23,965 nt of DNA from an uncultured Fretibacterium sp. GTDB lineage: Bacteria; Synergistota; Synergistia; Synergistales; Aminobacteriaceae. Each line of letters begins with the position of its first letter. The stretch's first letter is position 1. The DNA lies in NCBI GenBank assembly GCA_937892105.1, contig CALAUZ010000032.1:1-23965 (forward strand), read 5' to 3'. Of the stretch, positions 6,530 through 13,235 are shown one piece after another. The notes beneath the pieces are model-generated. The model saw only the letters and a program-made list of their open reading frames with translations. It was not told the origin of the DNA and searched no databases. Made by a program: the position numbers and the translations under genes.

Positions 6530-6670
6530 ATGAATAGTATTCAGCATTTCGTTTTGAAGCCCGTCAGGTCAACGATAGACAAGGGCGGCGTGAATGAGAA
6601 GAAATATGTCCCAGAGCAAAAGGGGTAGGTATCCCTGCTTGGCGCATATTTGTCCGCAAACCGTATCTAA
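6530..6670 (+). pseudogene. BRO-N remnant, small ORF with internal TAG
   Basis: ATG 6530 follows AGGAGAAGG and encodes MNSIQHFVLKPVRSTIDKGG, which resembles the start of the next BRO gene (MSSIQLFSNQQFSVRSTIDENG); the DNA around RSTID is nearly identical. After about 23 residues the similarity ends. The frame stops at TAG 6626-6628, or continues 13 codons to TAA 6668. Probably a fragment left by recombination between BRO copies. Confidence 0.5.
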
Positions 6671-6698
6671 TCAAGTATCAATAGCAAGGAGGCACAAT

Positions 6699-7490
6699 AT
6701 GAGTAGTATTCAGCTTTTCAGTAACCAGCAATTTTCCGTCCGGTCAACGATAGATGAGAACGGAATGATTTGGTTTGTAGCAAGAGACGTGGCGGAGGCT
6801 TTGGAATACGAGGAAAGTTCAATATCAAGCATAAATAAACTTTGTGCAAATGTGCCCGACGAATGGAAGGGTCGGAAACGGTTTCTGACCCCAGGCGGTG
6901 AACAGGAAATGCTCTGTCTTACCGAGCAGGGTGTGTATTTCTTCTTAGGGAGAAGCGATAAGCCGAAAGCACTTCCGTATCAGATGTGGATAGCCGGAGA
7001 CGTAGTGCCTAGCATACGCAAGACGGGAAGCTACAGCGTCAATAAGCCTGCGGAAGATAAAGAGCTAAAGCACAAGGAACTAGATGGTAGGCGGTTAGAG
7101 ATAGATTTAGAGCGAGCGAAGTTTTTGCAACACATAATCGAAGTACCGCCGTTCCCGCTAACCGATGAAAGCAAGGCTGTAATTGAGCACGAAGCGTTCA
7201 AGCTGGTAACCGGCCATGAGTATTTAGGCATGTTGTCGCAGATAACGGAAAAGTGGTACACAGCAGAAGATATAGGCAAGGTGTTTGGCATCAGCGCAAA
7301 CATGGTAGGACGCATAGCGAAGAGCAATCACCTAAAGCCTGAACAAGGGCAGAGCAACAAGTATGGCCGCTGGATATACTCCAAGTCGAAGTATTGCAGC
7401 CGTGAAGTTCCTAGCTTCATTTATTCCGAAGATGCCCTTGACTGGTTCAGAGAATATCATGATGGCGTATGCAGCGAGGTGCAGCAGTAA
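6699..7490 (+). CDS. BRO/antirepressor-like protein, N1-C2 type
   Basis: ATG 6699 follows AAGGAGG. The 263-residue product has the N1 BRO domain (SSIQLFSNQQFSVRSTIDE, IWFVARDVAEALEYEE, CLTEQGVYFFLGRSDKPK, GDVVPSIRKTGSYS) to about residue 118. A charged linker follows, then module C2 with HEAFKLVTGHEYLGML, EKWYTAEDIGKVFGISANMVGRI (helix-turn-helix-like), GRWIYSKSKY and FIYSEDALDWFREY. C2 differs from the C1 tail of other BRO genes here. Likely DNA-binding regulator or antirepressor. Its TAA stop overlaps the next start (TAATG). Confidence 0.87.
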   Translation: MSSIQLFSNQQFSVRSTIDENGMIWFVARDVAEALEYEESSISSINKLCANVPDEWKGRKRFLTPGGEQEMLCLTEQGVYFFLGRSDKPKALPYQMWIAGDVVPSIRKTGSYSVNKPAEDKELKHKELDGRRLEIDLERAKFLQHIIEVPPFPLTDESKAVIEHEAFKLVTGHEYLGMLSQITEKWYTAEDIGKVFGISANMVGRIAKSNHLKPEQGQSNKYGRWIYSKSKYCSREVPSFIYSEDALDWFREYHDGVCSEVQQ

Positions 7491-7606
7491 TGAACAAGTA
7501 TTTTCGCTCAATGCTAATAATATTCGCCCAGAGAAAGTACCGCGTAAGCAGCAAAAGGTTCACTCAGCAGAAAGTAGAGCTGCGTAACGTGGGTGAAAGG
7601 AGGTGA
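7490..7606 (+). CDS. Small basic protein, 38 aa
   Basis: ATG 7490 overlaps the BRO stop (TAATG), so coupling is likely. The product starts MNKYFRSMLIIFAQRKYRVS and is strongly basic. Its first 16 residues resemble the 42-aa protein at 8087 (MDKYLRSKFILYSRRK). Its final codons contain the AAAGGAGG ribosome site of the next gene. No known family. Confidence 0.5.
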   Translation: MNKYFRSMLIIFAQRKYRVSSKRFTQQKVELRNVGERR

Positions 7607-7611
7607 AAACG

Positions 7612-7902
7612 ATGACTGAAATGGAACGTTATGACAAGTGGTGCGAGATAGCTAGCCGAGTAGAAGAGCTAATAGGCTTTGTGGAAGGCGAAATCGGCAC
7701 GAAGAAATTTACAGAAACGAGCGACCGGCACGGTCTGTCCAAAATAGACAAGAAGCTGTACGAAGCACTAGAAGTAGCCAACAAAGCCGCATCAGCTCTT
7801 GCGGAAGAATAGCTAGACAAGAACTTTGTATTCTATTTGGACACAAAGCAGGCAGTAGAGTTATGGAAGGCGCAGAAGATGATGGAGCGTCTAGCGTCGT
7901 AG
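7612..7902 (+). pseudogene. Paralog of the 151-aa helical protein, split by TAG
   Basis: ATG 7612 follows AAAGGAGG by 8 nt. The first 66 codons (MTEMERYDKWCEIASRVEEL onwards) end at TAG 7810-7812, but the same frame continues 29 codons to TAG 7900. The two parts together align with the intact gene at 4490: E-R-(F/Y)-x-x-W at the start, KKL(Y/F)(E/D) in the middle and W-x-AQ-x(n)-LAS at the end. Hammerhead E begins 8 nt after the second TAG, the spacing seen for other ribozymes after true gene ends, so the longer frame is the ancestral gene. A nonsense mutation or amber readthrough are both possible. Confidence 0.65.
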
Positions 7903-7910
7903 AAAACAGA

Positions 7911-7971
7911 GGCCGAAACGTGGGGAGAAAATCTTCACGTCTACGGGTATTGGCCCGTACTGATGATGGCC
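7911..7971 (+). ncRNA. Type II hammerhead ribozyme E, extra U in core
   Basis: Stem II is GGCC 7911-7914 with GGCC 7968-7971. GAAA is 7915-7918. Stem III is CGTG 7919-7922 with CACG 7936-7939, possibly extended by G-U pairs. GUC ends at 7941. Stem I, TACGGG 7942-7947 with CCCGTA 7954-7959, has loop TATTGG. Core CTGATGA 7960-7966 is followed by an unpaired T (7967). Stem I and core are almost identical to copy C, but stem II differs with both strands changed together. Confidence 0.92.
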
Positions 7972-8020
7972 ATGTTGTGATGACAGGCATATCGAGGTCA
8001 TTAGAAAAACTTTTCACTAG

Positions 8021-8054
8021 CTCCCACCGTTACCCCCATATTTTAGAGTGGGAG
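8021..8054 (+). promoter_or_regulatory. 7-bp leader hairpin after hammerhead E
   Basis: CTCCCAC 8021-8027 pairs with GTGGGAG 8048-8054 around a 20-nt loop. The sequence after it (GAGCGTCTATTTC) resembles the leader after hammerhead D (GAGCTTCTATCTC). There is no U-run, so it is not a usual terminator; a stabilising leader structure is more likely. Confidence 0.45.
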
Positions 8055-8086
8055 CGTCTATTTCACCAAGAAAAGGGGAGGTGGTC

Positions 8087-8215
8087 ATGGATAAGTATCT
8101 GCGCTCGAAATTCATTCTCTACTCGCGGAGAAAGACAATGGCAAAGGGGCATGTCCCAATAAAGGACAGCCATAATAAGGCAATGGTCAACAACATAAGG
8201 AGGTTACAGTCGTGA
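8087..8215 (+). CDS. Small basic protein, 42 aa
   Basis: ATG 8087 follows GGGGAGGTGG. The product (MDKYLRSKFILYSRRKTMAK onwards) is basic, and its start resembles that of the 38-aa protein at 7490. The stop overlaps the GTG start of the next gene (GTGA). First gene after hammerhead E. Function unknown. Confidence 0.5.
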   Translation: MDKYLRSKFILYSRRKTMAKGHVPIKDSHNKAMVNNIRRLQS

Positions 8216-8685
8216 AAAGTATTCTTGAAATTTTTGTAGTGTTACCGTTGGAGCTAGACAACATTCTAGATGTTGCAGCTAAGTTAGCTCATATAGCAGA
8301 GGGGAAACTCGACACCTACTGCAAACTAACCCCTATAGTCGATAAAGCTATATCCCCACTCGACTACCTATCCTATTCTCTTTTAGGCATGAGTAAGGCA
8401 GACGTAGTGGTGTTCACGAAGGATTGGCGGTCGTCTAAAGAGTGCTCGTTGCTCCATGCTATAGCAATGGCGTATGAGCTTTTTATCATGGAGCTAGATG
8501 AAAACGTATTTGAGACAACTGAACTCAAGGCGTGTCCGTTCTGTGGAGGAAAGGCGACAATAGAGCAACTTGCTGGGGACAAGTGGATAGCAGAGTGTGG
8601 TAACTGCTGTTGCAAGTCTCAAGTGCAGGGGGCTGCAGACGATGCCGCTGCAGCATGGAACAGAAGAGTATCAGACCAGCAATGA
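8212..8685 (+). CDS. DUF4406-like domain fused to Lar-type zinc finger
   Basis: GTG 8212 overlaps the previous stop and follows AGGAGG. The 157-residue protein has two parts. Residues 1-100 include KADVVVFTKDWRSSKECSLLHAIAMAYEL, which resembles the AD-x-V-x-F-x-x-x-W-x-x-S-x-x-C pattern of DUF4406 (nucleoside 2-deoxyribosyltransferase-like). Residues 104-152 form a Lar-like zinc finger: LKACPFCGG, CGNCCCK and AAAAWNRR. Lar-type fingers are common in phages and named for restriction alleviation. The fusion is visible in one continuous frame. The enzymatic state of the first part is uncertain because N-terminal nucleotide-binding residues are not obvious. Confidence 0.65.
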   Translation: MKSILEIFVVLPLELDNILDVAAKLAHIAEGKLDTYCKLTPIVDKAISPLDYLSYSLLGMSKADVVVFTKDWRSSKECSLLHAIAMAYELFIMELDENVFETTELKACPFCGGKATIEQLAGDKWIAECGNCCCKSQVQGAADDAAAAWNRRVSDQQ

Positions 8686-8873
8686 ACAGGAACGACATAG
8701 ACGAAATAAGCAGAGCCGTGCTGATGCTGGTATGCATAGCAGCAACTATAGTCTTCATAAGGTCTCAATATGAACTCTGCGTCGAAATGCCCGAAGAGTG
8801 GTTCAAAGGCTTTGTATCCGGCTTAACTGTCTGTGGTAGTTTTTATTGGCTAAGACTTCGCCAAAGAGAGTGA
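8682..8873 (+). CDS. Small membrane protein, 63 aa
   Basis: ATG 8682 overlaps the previous stop (ATGA). The product has a hydrophobic segment at residues 11-26 (RAVLMLVCIAATIVFI) and a weaker one at 45-57 (FVSGLTVCGSFYW), so one or two membrane helices. No family recognised. Its stop codon lies inside a strong UUCG hairpin. Confidence 0.6.
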   Translation: MNRNDIDEISRAVLMLVCIAATIVFIRSQYELCVEMPEEWFKGFVSGLTVCGSFYWLRLRQRE

Positions 8874-8889
8874 GCTTCGGCTCATTCTT
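8866..8889 (+). other. UUCG-capped hairpin at gene end
   Basis: GAGTGAGC 8868-8875 pairs with GCTCATTC 8880-8887 around TTCG, with two more pairs outside. It spans the stop codon of the preceding gene. There is no U-run after it, so it may be a 3' end stabiliser or a weak terminator rather than a canonical one. Confidence 0.5.
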
Positions 8890-8910
8890 AAGGGAAAGTT
8901 GGTGAATATA

Positions 8911-9348
8911 GTGTCCATTAACTACGCATACTATCTAAAATCGGATGCTTGGCAAGCGAAGCGACTTCAAGCCTTGAAGCGAGACGGTTTCCAGTGTCAA
9001 ATGTGCGGCTCAGGAACTAACCTGAATGTGCATCACATATCCTACGAACACTTAGACACGTATGACGAGATAGATGACCTGATAACTCTCTGTCGAGATT
9101 GCCACAAGAAAGTGCATGAACGAGACTTGCAGAGAAAAGCAGAACAAATCCCCGAAGGTCAAAACAATAACAGCCTGTTCCAACTAGCACTAAAACTATT
9201 GAGAACGCCAAACAAAGACAGAGCAAGTGCATGGTCTCAGTTTGAGAAGGCTTGCGCCCAAAGTATCCCCCCAGTATCAGCATCAGAGTGCACAAATATC
9301 TGGTTTGGTGCTGTAAGGATAGTAGATAACTGGGGTTCATTATGGTAA
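8911..9348 (+). CDS. HNH endonuclease
   Basis: The 145-residue protein has CQMCG (Zn pair), LNVHHISY (the HNH His-His), and ITLCRDCHKKVHERD (second Zn pair and final His), in the usual order over residues 25-70. The rest is helical without a recognised domain. GTG 8911 is preferred because GAAAGTTGGTGA lies just upstream and resembles the ribosome sites of neighbours; TTG 8899 in the same frame is the alternative. Free-standing HNH proteins in phages can be homing endonucleases or packaging nickases; there is no intron here, so a mobile free-standing enzyme is likely. Confidence 0.85.
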   Translation: MSINYAYYLKSDAWQAKRLQALKRDGFQCQMCGSGTNLNVHHISYEHLDTYDEIDDLITLCRDCHKKVHERDLQRKAEQIPEGQNNNSLFQLALKLLRTPNKDRASAWSQFEKACAQSIPPVSASECTNIWFGAVRIVDNWGSLW

Positions 9349-9351
9349 TAC

Positions 9352-9371
9352 ATCTGACCCCTCAGATTTTC
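9352..9371 (+). terminator. Possible intrinsic terminator after HNH gene
   Basis: ATCTGA 9352-9357 pairs with TCAGAT 9362-9367 around CCCC, and the stem is followed by TTTCT. The stem is short (6 bp), so the terminator would be weak. It sits where the rightward unit ends and a minus-strand gene follows. Confidence 0.4.
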
Positions 9372-9416
9372 TCCGCAACTTAGTAGACGCAGCAATGGTA
9401 GAGTTCACGAGACCTA

Positions 9417-9629
9417 TCACTCACTCCCCGCGTTGCGTTCTCTGAGTACACAATCTGTATCTCCAACAGAGTAAAAACTCAGTCCATTATCTTCAAGGTA
9501 CTTCTTGATACCTAGCGCGACAAAATGGACAACCTGATTAGCTGTAGGGCGGTGCTCCCTATTGGACACTTGCTCTAACTCAGCTCTCATTTGGGGGGTG
9601 AACCTTACTGTTAATGCACTAGTCTGCAT
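9417..9629 (-). CDS. Ribbon-helix-helix regulator
   Basis: A 70-residue protein on the minus strand. The N-terminus (SALTVRFTPQMRAELEQVSN) has the alternating pattern of a beta strand followed by helix A of Arc/MetJ/CopG-type proteins; helix B follows at TANQVVHFVALGIKKYLED. Such proteins bind inverted repeats as dimers and repress. The start ATG 9629 follows AGAAGGGAAG. It faces the rightward BRO gene at 9771, and the gap between contains an 11-bp inverted repeat, the probable operator. This is the only minus-strand gene in the right 22 kb. Autoregulation is inferred. Confidence 0.75.
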   Translation of the reverse strand: MQTSALTVRFTPQMRAELEQVSNREHRPTANQVVHFVALGIKKYLEDNGLSFYSVGDTDCVLRERNAGSE

Positions 9630-9675
9630 TTTTATACTTCCCTTCTAGTGTTTTTGTACATAATAGCACATTATT

Positions 9676-9749
9676 CGATGCTAAGAGTTGACATTTTCAG
9701 TTCTAATGATACTCTTAGCATTGTTTAGATGCTATTCAACTCTATTATA
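9676..9749 (+). promoter_or_regulatory. Divergent promoter region with 11-bp inverted repeat
   Basis: ATGCTAAGAGT 9678-9688 and ACTCTTAGCAT 9711-9721 are a perfect inverted repeat with a 22-bp spacer. Between and overlapping them are TTGACA 9688-9693 and, 16 bp later, TACTCT 9710-9715 preceded by TG, a possible extended -10. A second candidate is TTGTTT 9721-9726 and TATTAT 9743-9748, 16 bp apart. Leftward, TATTAT occurs in the reverse strand upstream of the RHH gene. The repeat over the -35 and -10 suits a repressor operator. Confidence 0.55.
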
Positions 9750-9770
9750 GATATATTAAGGAGGCTATAT

Positions 9771-10559
9771 ATGGACAACGATTTGCAGCTTATTACAACT
9801 AAGAGCTTCAATGGTGTGGAGCTGGATTGCTACGTAGAACCGAACCAGCAGGACAAAGGAGCGTTTTGGGCAACAAGGACACAGATTGGGCAACTTCTAG
9901 AATATGTTGAACCTGGTGTTGCTATTGGAAAAATCCATCAGCGTAATCAAGAACGTCTCGATAAATTCTCAAGGGTACACCAAATTGACCTACCCTCTGG
10001 TGGAGTTCAATACGTAACAATCTACAACTTCAAGGGCTTGTTAGAGATATGCCGGTACAGTAATCAGCCGAAAGCCAACGCAGTAATGGACTGGCTATTC
10101 GACGTTGCGGACGAAATACGGCGCACTGGCAGCTACACACGCCAGAGCGACGAAGAGCTGAAACGTAAAGACCAAGAATTGAATATCCGGAAAGCAGAGT
10201 TGCTTCAATCAATGATTGGTATGTGCCCTATGACTGATGAAACAAAAACTGTATTCATTCATGAGGCGTATAAAGCTCTTACAGGGAACTCCTTACTCTC
10301 CATGTTGCCTGAGAGTACCGAAAAATGGTACTCGGCTACCGACATAGGCCAAGTTTTAGGTATCTCAGCGAATAAAGTCGGCCGCATAGCAAAGGAATAC
10401 GGCATAAAAGCACCAGAAGGCGAAAGCAACGAGTATGGACGCTGGATATTCTCAAAGTCAAAGCATTCCAACCACGAATGCTCCACGTTTATCTATAACT
10501 CACATGCACTCCAAAGGTTCAGACAGTTATTCGGGCAATCTAATCAGCCATCATTCTAG
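9771..10559 (+). CDS. BRO/antirepressor-like protein, N2-C2 type
   Basis: ATG 9771 follows AAGGAGG by 6 nt. The 262-residue product has the N2 BRO domain: TTKSFNGVELDCYVEPNQQ, FWATRTQIGQLLEY, IHQRNQERLDKFS, IYNFKGLLEICRYSNQPKA, DEIRRTGSYT (to about residue 125). After a charged linker comes module C2: HEAYKALTGNSLLSML, EKWYSATDIGQVLGISANKV, GRWIFSKSKH and FIYNSHALQRFRQL. N-terminal partner of the domain truncated at 5205, C-terminal partner of the one at 6699. It is the first gene after the divergent promoter region. The TAG stop overlaps the next ribosome site (TAGGAGG). Confidence 0.87.
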   Translation: MDNDLQLITTKSFNGVELDCYVEPNQQDKGAFWATRTQIGQLLEYVEPGVAIGKIHQRNQERLDKFSRVHQIDLPSGGVQYVTIYNFKGLLEICRYSNQPKANAVMDWLFDVADEIRRTGSYTRQSDEELKRKDQELNIRKAELLQSMIGMCPMTDETKTVFIHEAYKALTGNSLLSMLPESTEKWYSATDIGQVLGISANKVGRIAKEYGIKAPEGESNEYGRWIFSKSKHSNHECSTFIYNSHALQRFRQLFGQSNQPSF

Positions 10560-10569
10560 GAGGATAAAC

Positions 10570-11553
10570 TTGGACAAAGTATTACGCGCATCAAAAGCAG
10601 GTTTTCCATGCCTGCGCAATCTTTTCTACTCAGTCAACAGCCCCGACATGGGCATAATCACTCCAAAGACACAGCGTATCTTCGACGTAGGCACTTACTT
10701 AGAACCGATGGTTGTTGAATGGCTGAAACAGGATGGTTGGGACGTTGAATACAATCCAGGTAGTCAGCATGCTGACCTTGAAGTAACTGTGCCGTTTGAG
10801 CATGGCATTCTTGCCGGACACCCTGACTGCATAATCTCTAAAGAGAATTTGCAGAACGTTCTAGTGGACATCAAGACAATGAATGACAGAGCGTTTACGC
10901 AGTGGAAAAAGGAAGGCTCTATTAAGTCTAAGCCGCAATATGTTGAACAGGTACATATCTATGCTATGGGGTGCATTAGAGCAGGTATAGCCATCAACAC
11001 TAACAATCTAGGTATAGTAGGTGTAAACAAGAACAATTCTGACTGGCACATAGACTTTTTTGACTTTGACTACGCCAAGATAGCTGATATTGAGAGCAAG
11101 GCTGAAGCCGTATTCGCTATGGTAGAGCCGCCAATAGAATGCTCGCCTGCTGAGGGTTGGTGTTGCAATTACTGTGAGTTTTCCCACATGTGCGACCTTA
11201 AAGGCAAAGCCAAACCTGCAACTATTCCAGTAGTTGATGATACTTTGCTGTCAAGTCTACTTGATGAGAATGATGCTGTAGTTCACGCACTAAAAGACTT
11301 AGCTTTTTCGCGAGAGTTAGCGACACAGGCCAAGACAATGGAAGCCGACGCAAAACAAGTACTACTAGCAGAAGCGAGAGCCAAAGGTAAAGATACACTC
11401 AAAGGCGGAGGATTTACCTGCACCATAACAGAGAGAACTTCAAGTCGTTTTGACAGCGCAGGGTTCAAGAAGTTACACCCCGATTTGGCGGCCAAGTTCA
11501 CGACTGAAAGCATAGCAACATATTTCACACTGAAAGAGGACATAGGCAAATGA
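10570..11553 (+). CDS. PD-(D/E)XK nuclease, RecB/Cas4-like
   Basis: Start TTG 10570, placed 6 nt after GGAGG; no ATG fits. The 327-residue protein has GTYLEPMVVEWL (conserved Glu), HGILAGHPDCII (Asp), VLVDIKTMN (the D-x-K of the PD-(D/E)XK fold) and YVEQVHIYAMG (Gln/Tyr motif), spaced as in RecB/Cas4/YqaJ-type exonucleases. A Cys cluster follows at about 195-210 (CSPAEGWCCNYCEFSHMC), matching the Fe-S-like Cys of Cas4/AddB. The C-terminal third is helical. It precedes a RecA-like ATPase, so the pair probably acts in recombination or replication. It overlaps the next gene by ATGA. Confidence 0.85.
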   Translation: MDKVLRASKAGFPCLRNLFYSVNSPDMGIITPKTQRIFDVGTYLEPMVVEWLKQDGWDVEYNPGSQHADLEVTVPFEHGILAGHPDCIISKENLQNVLVDIKTMNDRAFTQWKKEGSIKSKPQYVEQVHIYAMGCIRAGIAINTNNLGIVGVNKNNSDWHIDFFDFDYAKIADIESKAEAVFAMVEPPIECSPAEGWCCNYCEFSHMCDLKGKAKPATIPVVDDTLLSSLLDENDAVVHALKDLAFSRELATQAKTMEADAKQVLLAEARAKGKDTLKGGGFTCTITERTSSRFDSAGFKKLHPDLAAKFTTESIATYFTLKEDIGK

Positions 11554-11795
11554 AGCACCGTACACACAACCCCAATAGTAAGACACTGGACTTTCTGAGC
11601 TTAAAGATACTCAGAGAAGTGTTAGATAAACACGCAGCGTCGCTCTCAGACAAGACGAAAGACAAGTTAGTAGAGGCAATAATCAGCCTAACGACAGCCA
11701 ATGGGAACAAGCCATCGACTTATGGCTATGGGCACTACTTTGCTCAAGCCTATAGCGAGCATGGCACAAACTCAATCCTAAATACAGACGACTAA
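11550..11795 (+). CDS. Hypothetical protein, 81 aa
   Basis: ATG 11550 overlaps the nuclease stop. The sequence is helical and polar (LDFLSLKILREVLDKHAASL, TKDKLVEAIISLTTAN), with an aromatic C-terminal part (STYGYGHYFAQAYSEHG). No family recognised. Located between nuclease and ATPase genes. Confidence 0.65.
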   Translation: MKHRTHNPNSKTLDFLSLKILREVLDKHAASLSDKTKDKLVEAIISLTTANGNKPSTYGYGHYFAQAYSEHGTNSILNTDD

Positions 11796-11810
11796 AGGAG
11801 GCTAATATTT

Positions 11811-12539
11811 ATGGCATTCAGGAAGGCAGAAAGAAGACAGGCAAAGTTAAGGTTAGGGATTACCGGTCCAGCAGGAAGTGGTAAGACCTATAGCGCGTTG
11901 CTGATAGCGTTTGGATTAGGCGGCAAGATAGCCATGATAGACACGGAGAACGGCAGCGGAGACCTTTACGCGAACTTAGGGGATTACGACATATGCACAG
12001 TAACAGCCCCGTATGACGTAAGGAAGTATCTAGCCTTGATAGCAGAGGCAGAGAAAGCAGGGTATGACACCATAGTGATTGACAGCTTGTCTCATGCATG
12101 GAGTGGAGAAGGCGGGCTTTTGTACATGCAAGGGAAAATAGCTGCGGCATCACGGAGCAGTAATTCCTATATGGCGTGGAGACAAGTAACCCCCCTGCAC
12201 AACCGGCTGATAGACGCAATGTTAAGCTCTCCCTGCCACATAATAGCAACGATGCGCTCCAAGACGGAATATGTGCAGGTAGACAATGACAGAGGCGGCA
12301 AGGAGATACGCAAAGTAGGACTAGCCCCTGTATAGCGAGAAGGCATGGACTACGAATTCGGAACGGTGTTTGACCTTACAGCCAACCATAACGCAACAGT
12401 AAGTAAGGACAGGACGGGAATATTCGACGGCTCAATCTTCACGATAACGCCAGAAACAGGAAAGGTACTGCGTAACTGGCTCAACAGCGGAGCACCCGAA
12501 GCTGACAATCCAGAGAGCCAAGTTGCAGTAAATCAATAA
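11811..12539 (+). pseudogene. RecA-like phage AAA ATPase, interrupted by TAG
   Basis: ATG 11811 after AAAGGAGG. Walker A is GPAGSGKT (residues 19-26) and Walker B TIVIDSLSH (about 91-99); ITGPAGSGKTYSALLIA, MIDTENGSGDLYA and CHIIATMRSKTEY are typical of a family of about 240-aa phage ATPases. Codon 175 is TAG (12333-12335) inside KVGLAPV-TAG-REGMDYEF. In this family that position is glutamine (LAPVQREGMDYEF), as I know the family. The frame then continues 68 codons to TAA 12539 with TVFDL, SKDRTGIFDG and WLNSG, all family-typical. A single CAG-to-TAG change would explain it. A truncated protein of 174 aa, readthrough, or loss of function are possible. Both ATP-binding motifs lie before the TAG. 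Confidence 0.85.
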
Positions 12540-12550
12540 GGCATCCAGTT

Positions 12551-12583
12551 TGACTGCTGTGTTTCCCATGAACACGGCAGTCA
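12551..12583 (+). other. Long stable hairpin between genes
   Basis: Bases 12551-12563 pair with 12571-12583 to give 13 bp with one G-U pair and a 7-nt loop (TCCCATG). It lies 12 nt after the ATPase stop. It has no U-run, so a processing or 3' stabilising element is more likely than an intrinsic terminator. Confidence 0.5.
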
Positions 12584-12627
12584 GAGACCCCTTAATAGGA
12601 AGGAGAACGTAGACAAGAGTGAGAAAT

Positions 12628-12912
12628 ATGAGTAAGTGGACATATCAAGTCAGGCAGATAAACAACAGCGTCTCCCTGCTTGTTGATAATCGGAAGATAG
12701 GGACACTTTACGGCTCAGGAAGGGCATCTGTAGACCAGGCAAGACTAATAACCCACGCGCCGGAAATGTTAAGCATGTTGGTGGAGTGCTCGGAAGTGTT
12801 TGAGGACTTGGCCGAACTCCAAAGTGAAGAGTATTCGGAACTCGTAGGCAATCTTCTAGAGAGAATAGAAGAAATGCTAGTGCGTATAGGGAACGAGGAG
12901 GTAAAAGCATGA
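12628..12912 (+). CDS. Phage protein of the ARLIxxAPEM family
   Basis: Chosen start ATG 12628 (MSKWTYQVRQ) by comparison with paralogs that begin MSEFTxG; GTG 12619 is an alternative. The 94-residue product has QARLITHAPEMLSMLVECSE, the motif shared with genes at 18106, 18564, 19319 and 20535. The N-terminal half is predicted as beta strands and the C-terminal half as a helix ending ERIEEMLVRI. Function unknown. It overlaps the next BRO gene by ATGA. Confidence 0.68.
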   Translation: MSKWTYQVRQINNSVSLLVDNRKIGTLYGSGRASVDQARLITHAPEMLSMLVECSEVFEDLAELQSEEYSELVGNLLERIEEMLVRIGNEEVKA

Positions 12913-13223
12913 ACAGTATTCAGCTTTATAGCAACGAGGATTTCAGCGTTCGGACAGTAAAGGACGCAGATGGGACAGTGTGGTTTGTGGCGAAAGATAT
13001 TATGAATGCTCTTGAGTATTCAGAGACGAGTACCCCAGCTCAGGTTATGCAATCCGTACCTAGCATTTGGTCTGGTATCAAACGGATTGATAGCACATCA
13101 GATAAACCCACTGCTAGACCGTATCAAGACGTTTTATGCCTTACGGAACAGGGTGTGTACTTCTTTTTGGGGCGTTCAGATAAACCCAAAGCACTGCCCT
13201 ACCAAATGTGGATAGCAGCATAG
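12909..13223 (+). CDS. BRO-N (N1) domain protein without C-terminal module
   Basis: A 104-residue protein starting MNSIQLYSNEDFSVRTVKDA and containing VWFVAKDIMNALEYSE, CLTEQGVYFFLGRSDKPKAL and LPYQMWIAA, then TAG. Other N1 proteins continue GDVVPSIR(K/E)TGSYS plus a C-terminal module. The TAG overlaps the AGGAGG site of the next gene, and the next BRO frame is the same frame: readthrough would give a 375-residue double BRO protein. Either a stand-alone DNA-binding domain or a recombination product. Confidence 0.75.
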   Translation: MNSIQLYSNEDFSVRTVKDADGTVWFVAKDIMNALEYSETSTPAQVMQSVPSIWSGIKRIDSTSDKPTARPYQDVLCLTEQGVYFFLGRSDKPKALPYQMWIAA

Positions 13224-13235
13224 GAGGAGAAAGTA

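Noticed and set aside
7903..7980. Continuation of the 7612 frame past TAG 7900 through hammerhead E to TGA 7978
   Set aside because: The paralog at 4490 ends at the equivalent LAS position with TAA, and the ribozyme starts 8 nt later. TAG 7900 is best read as the true stop.
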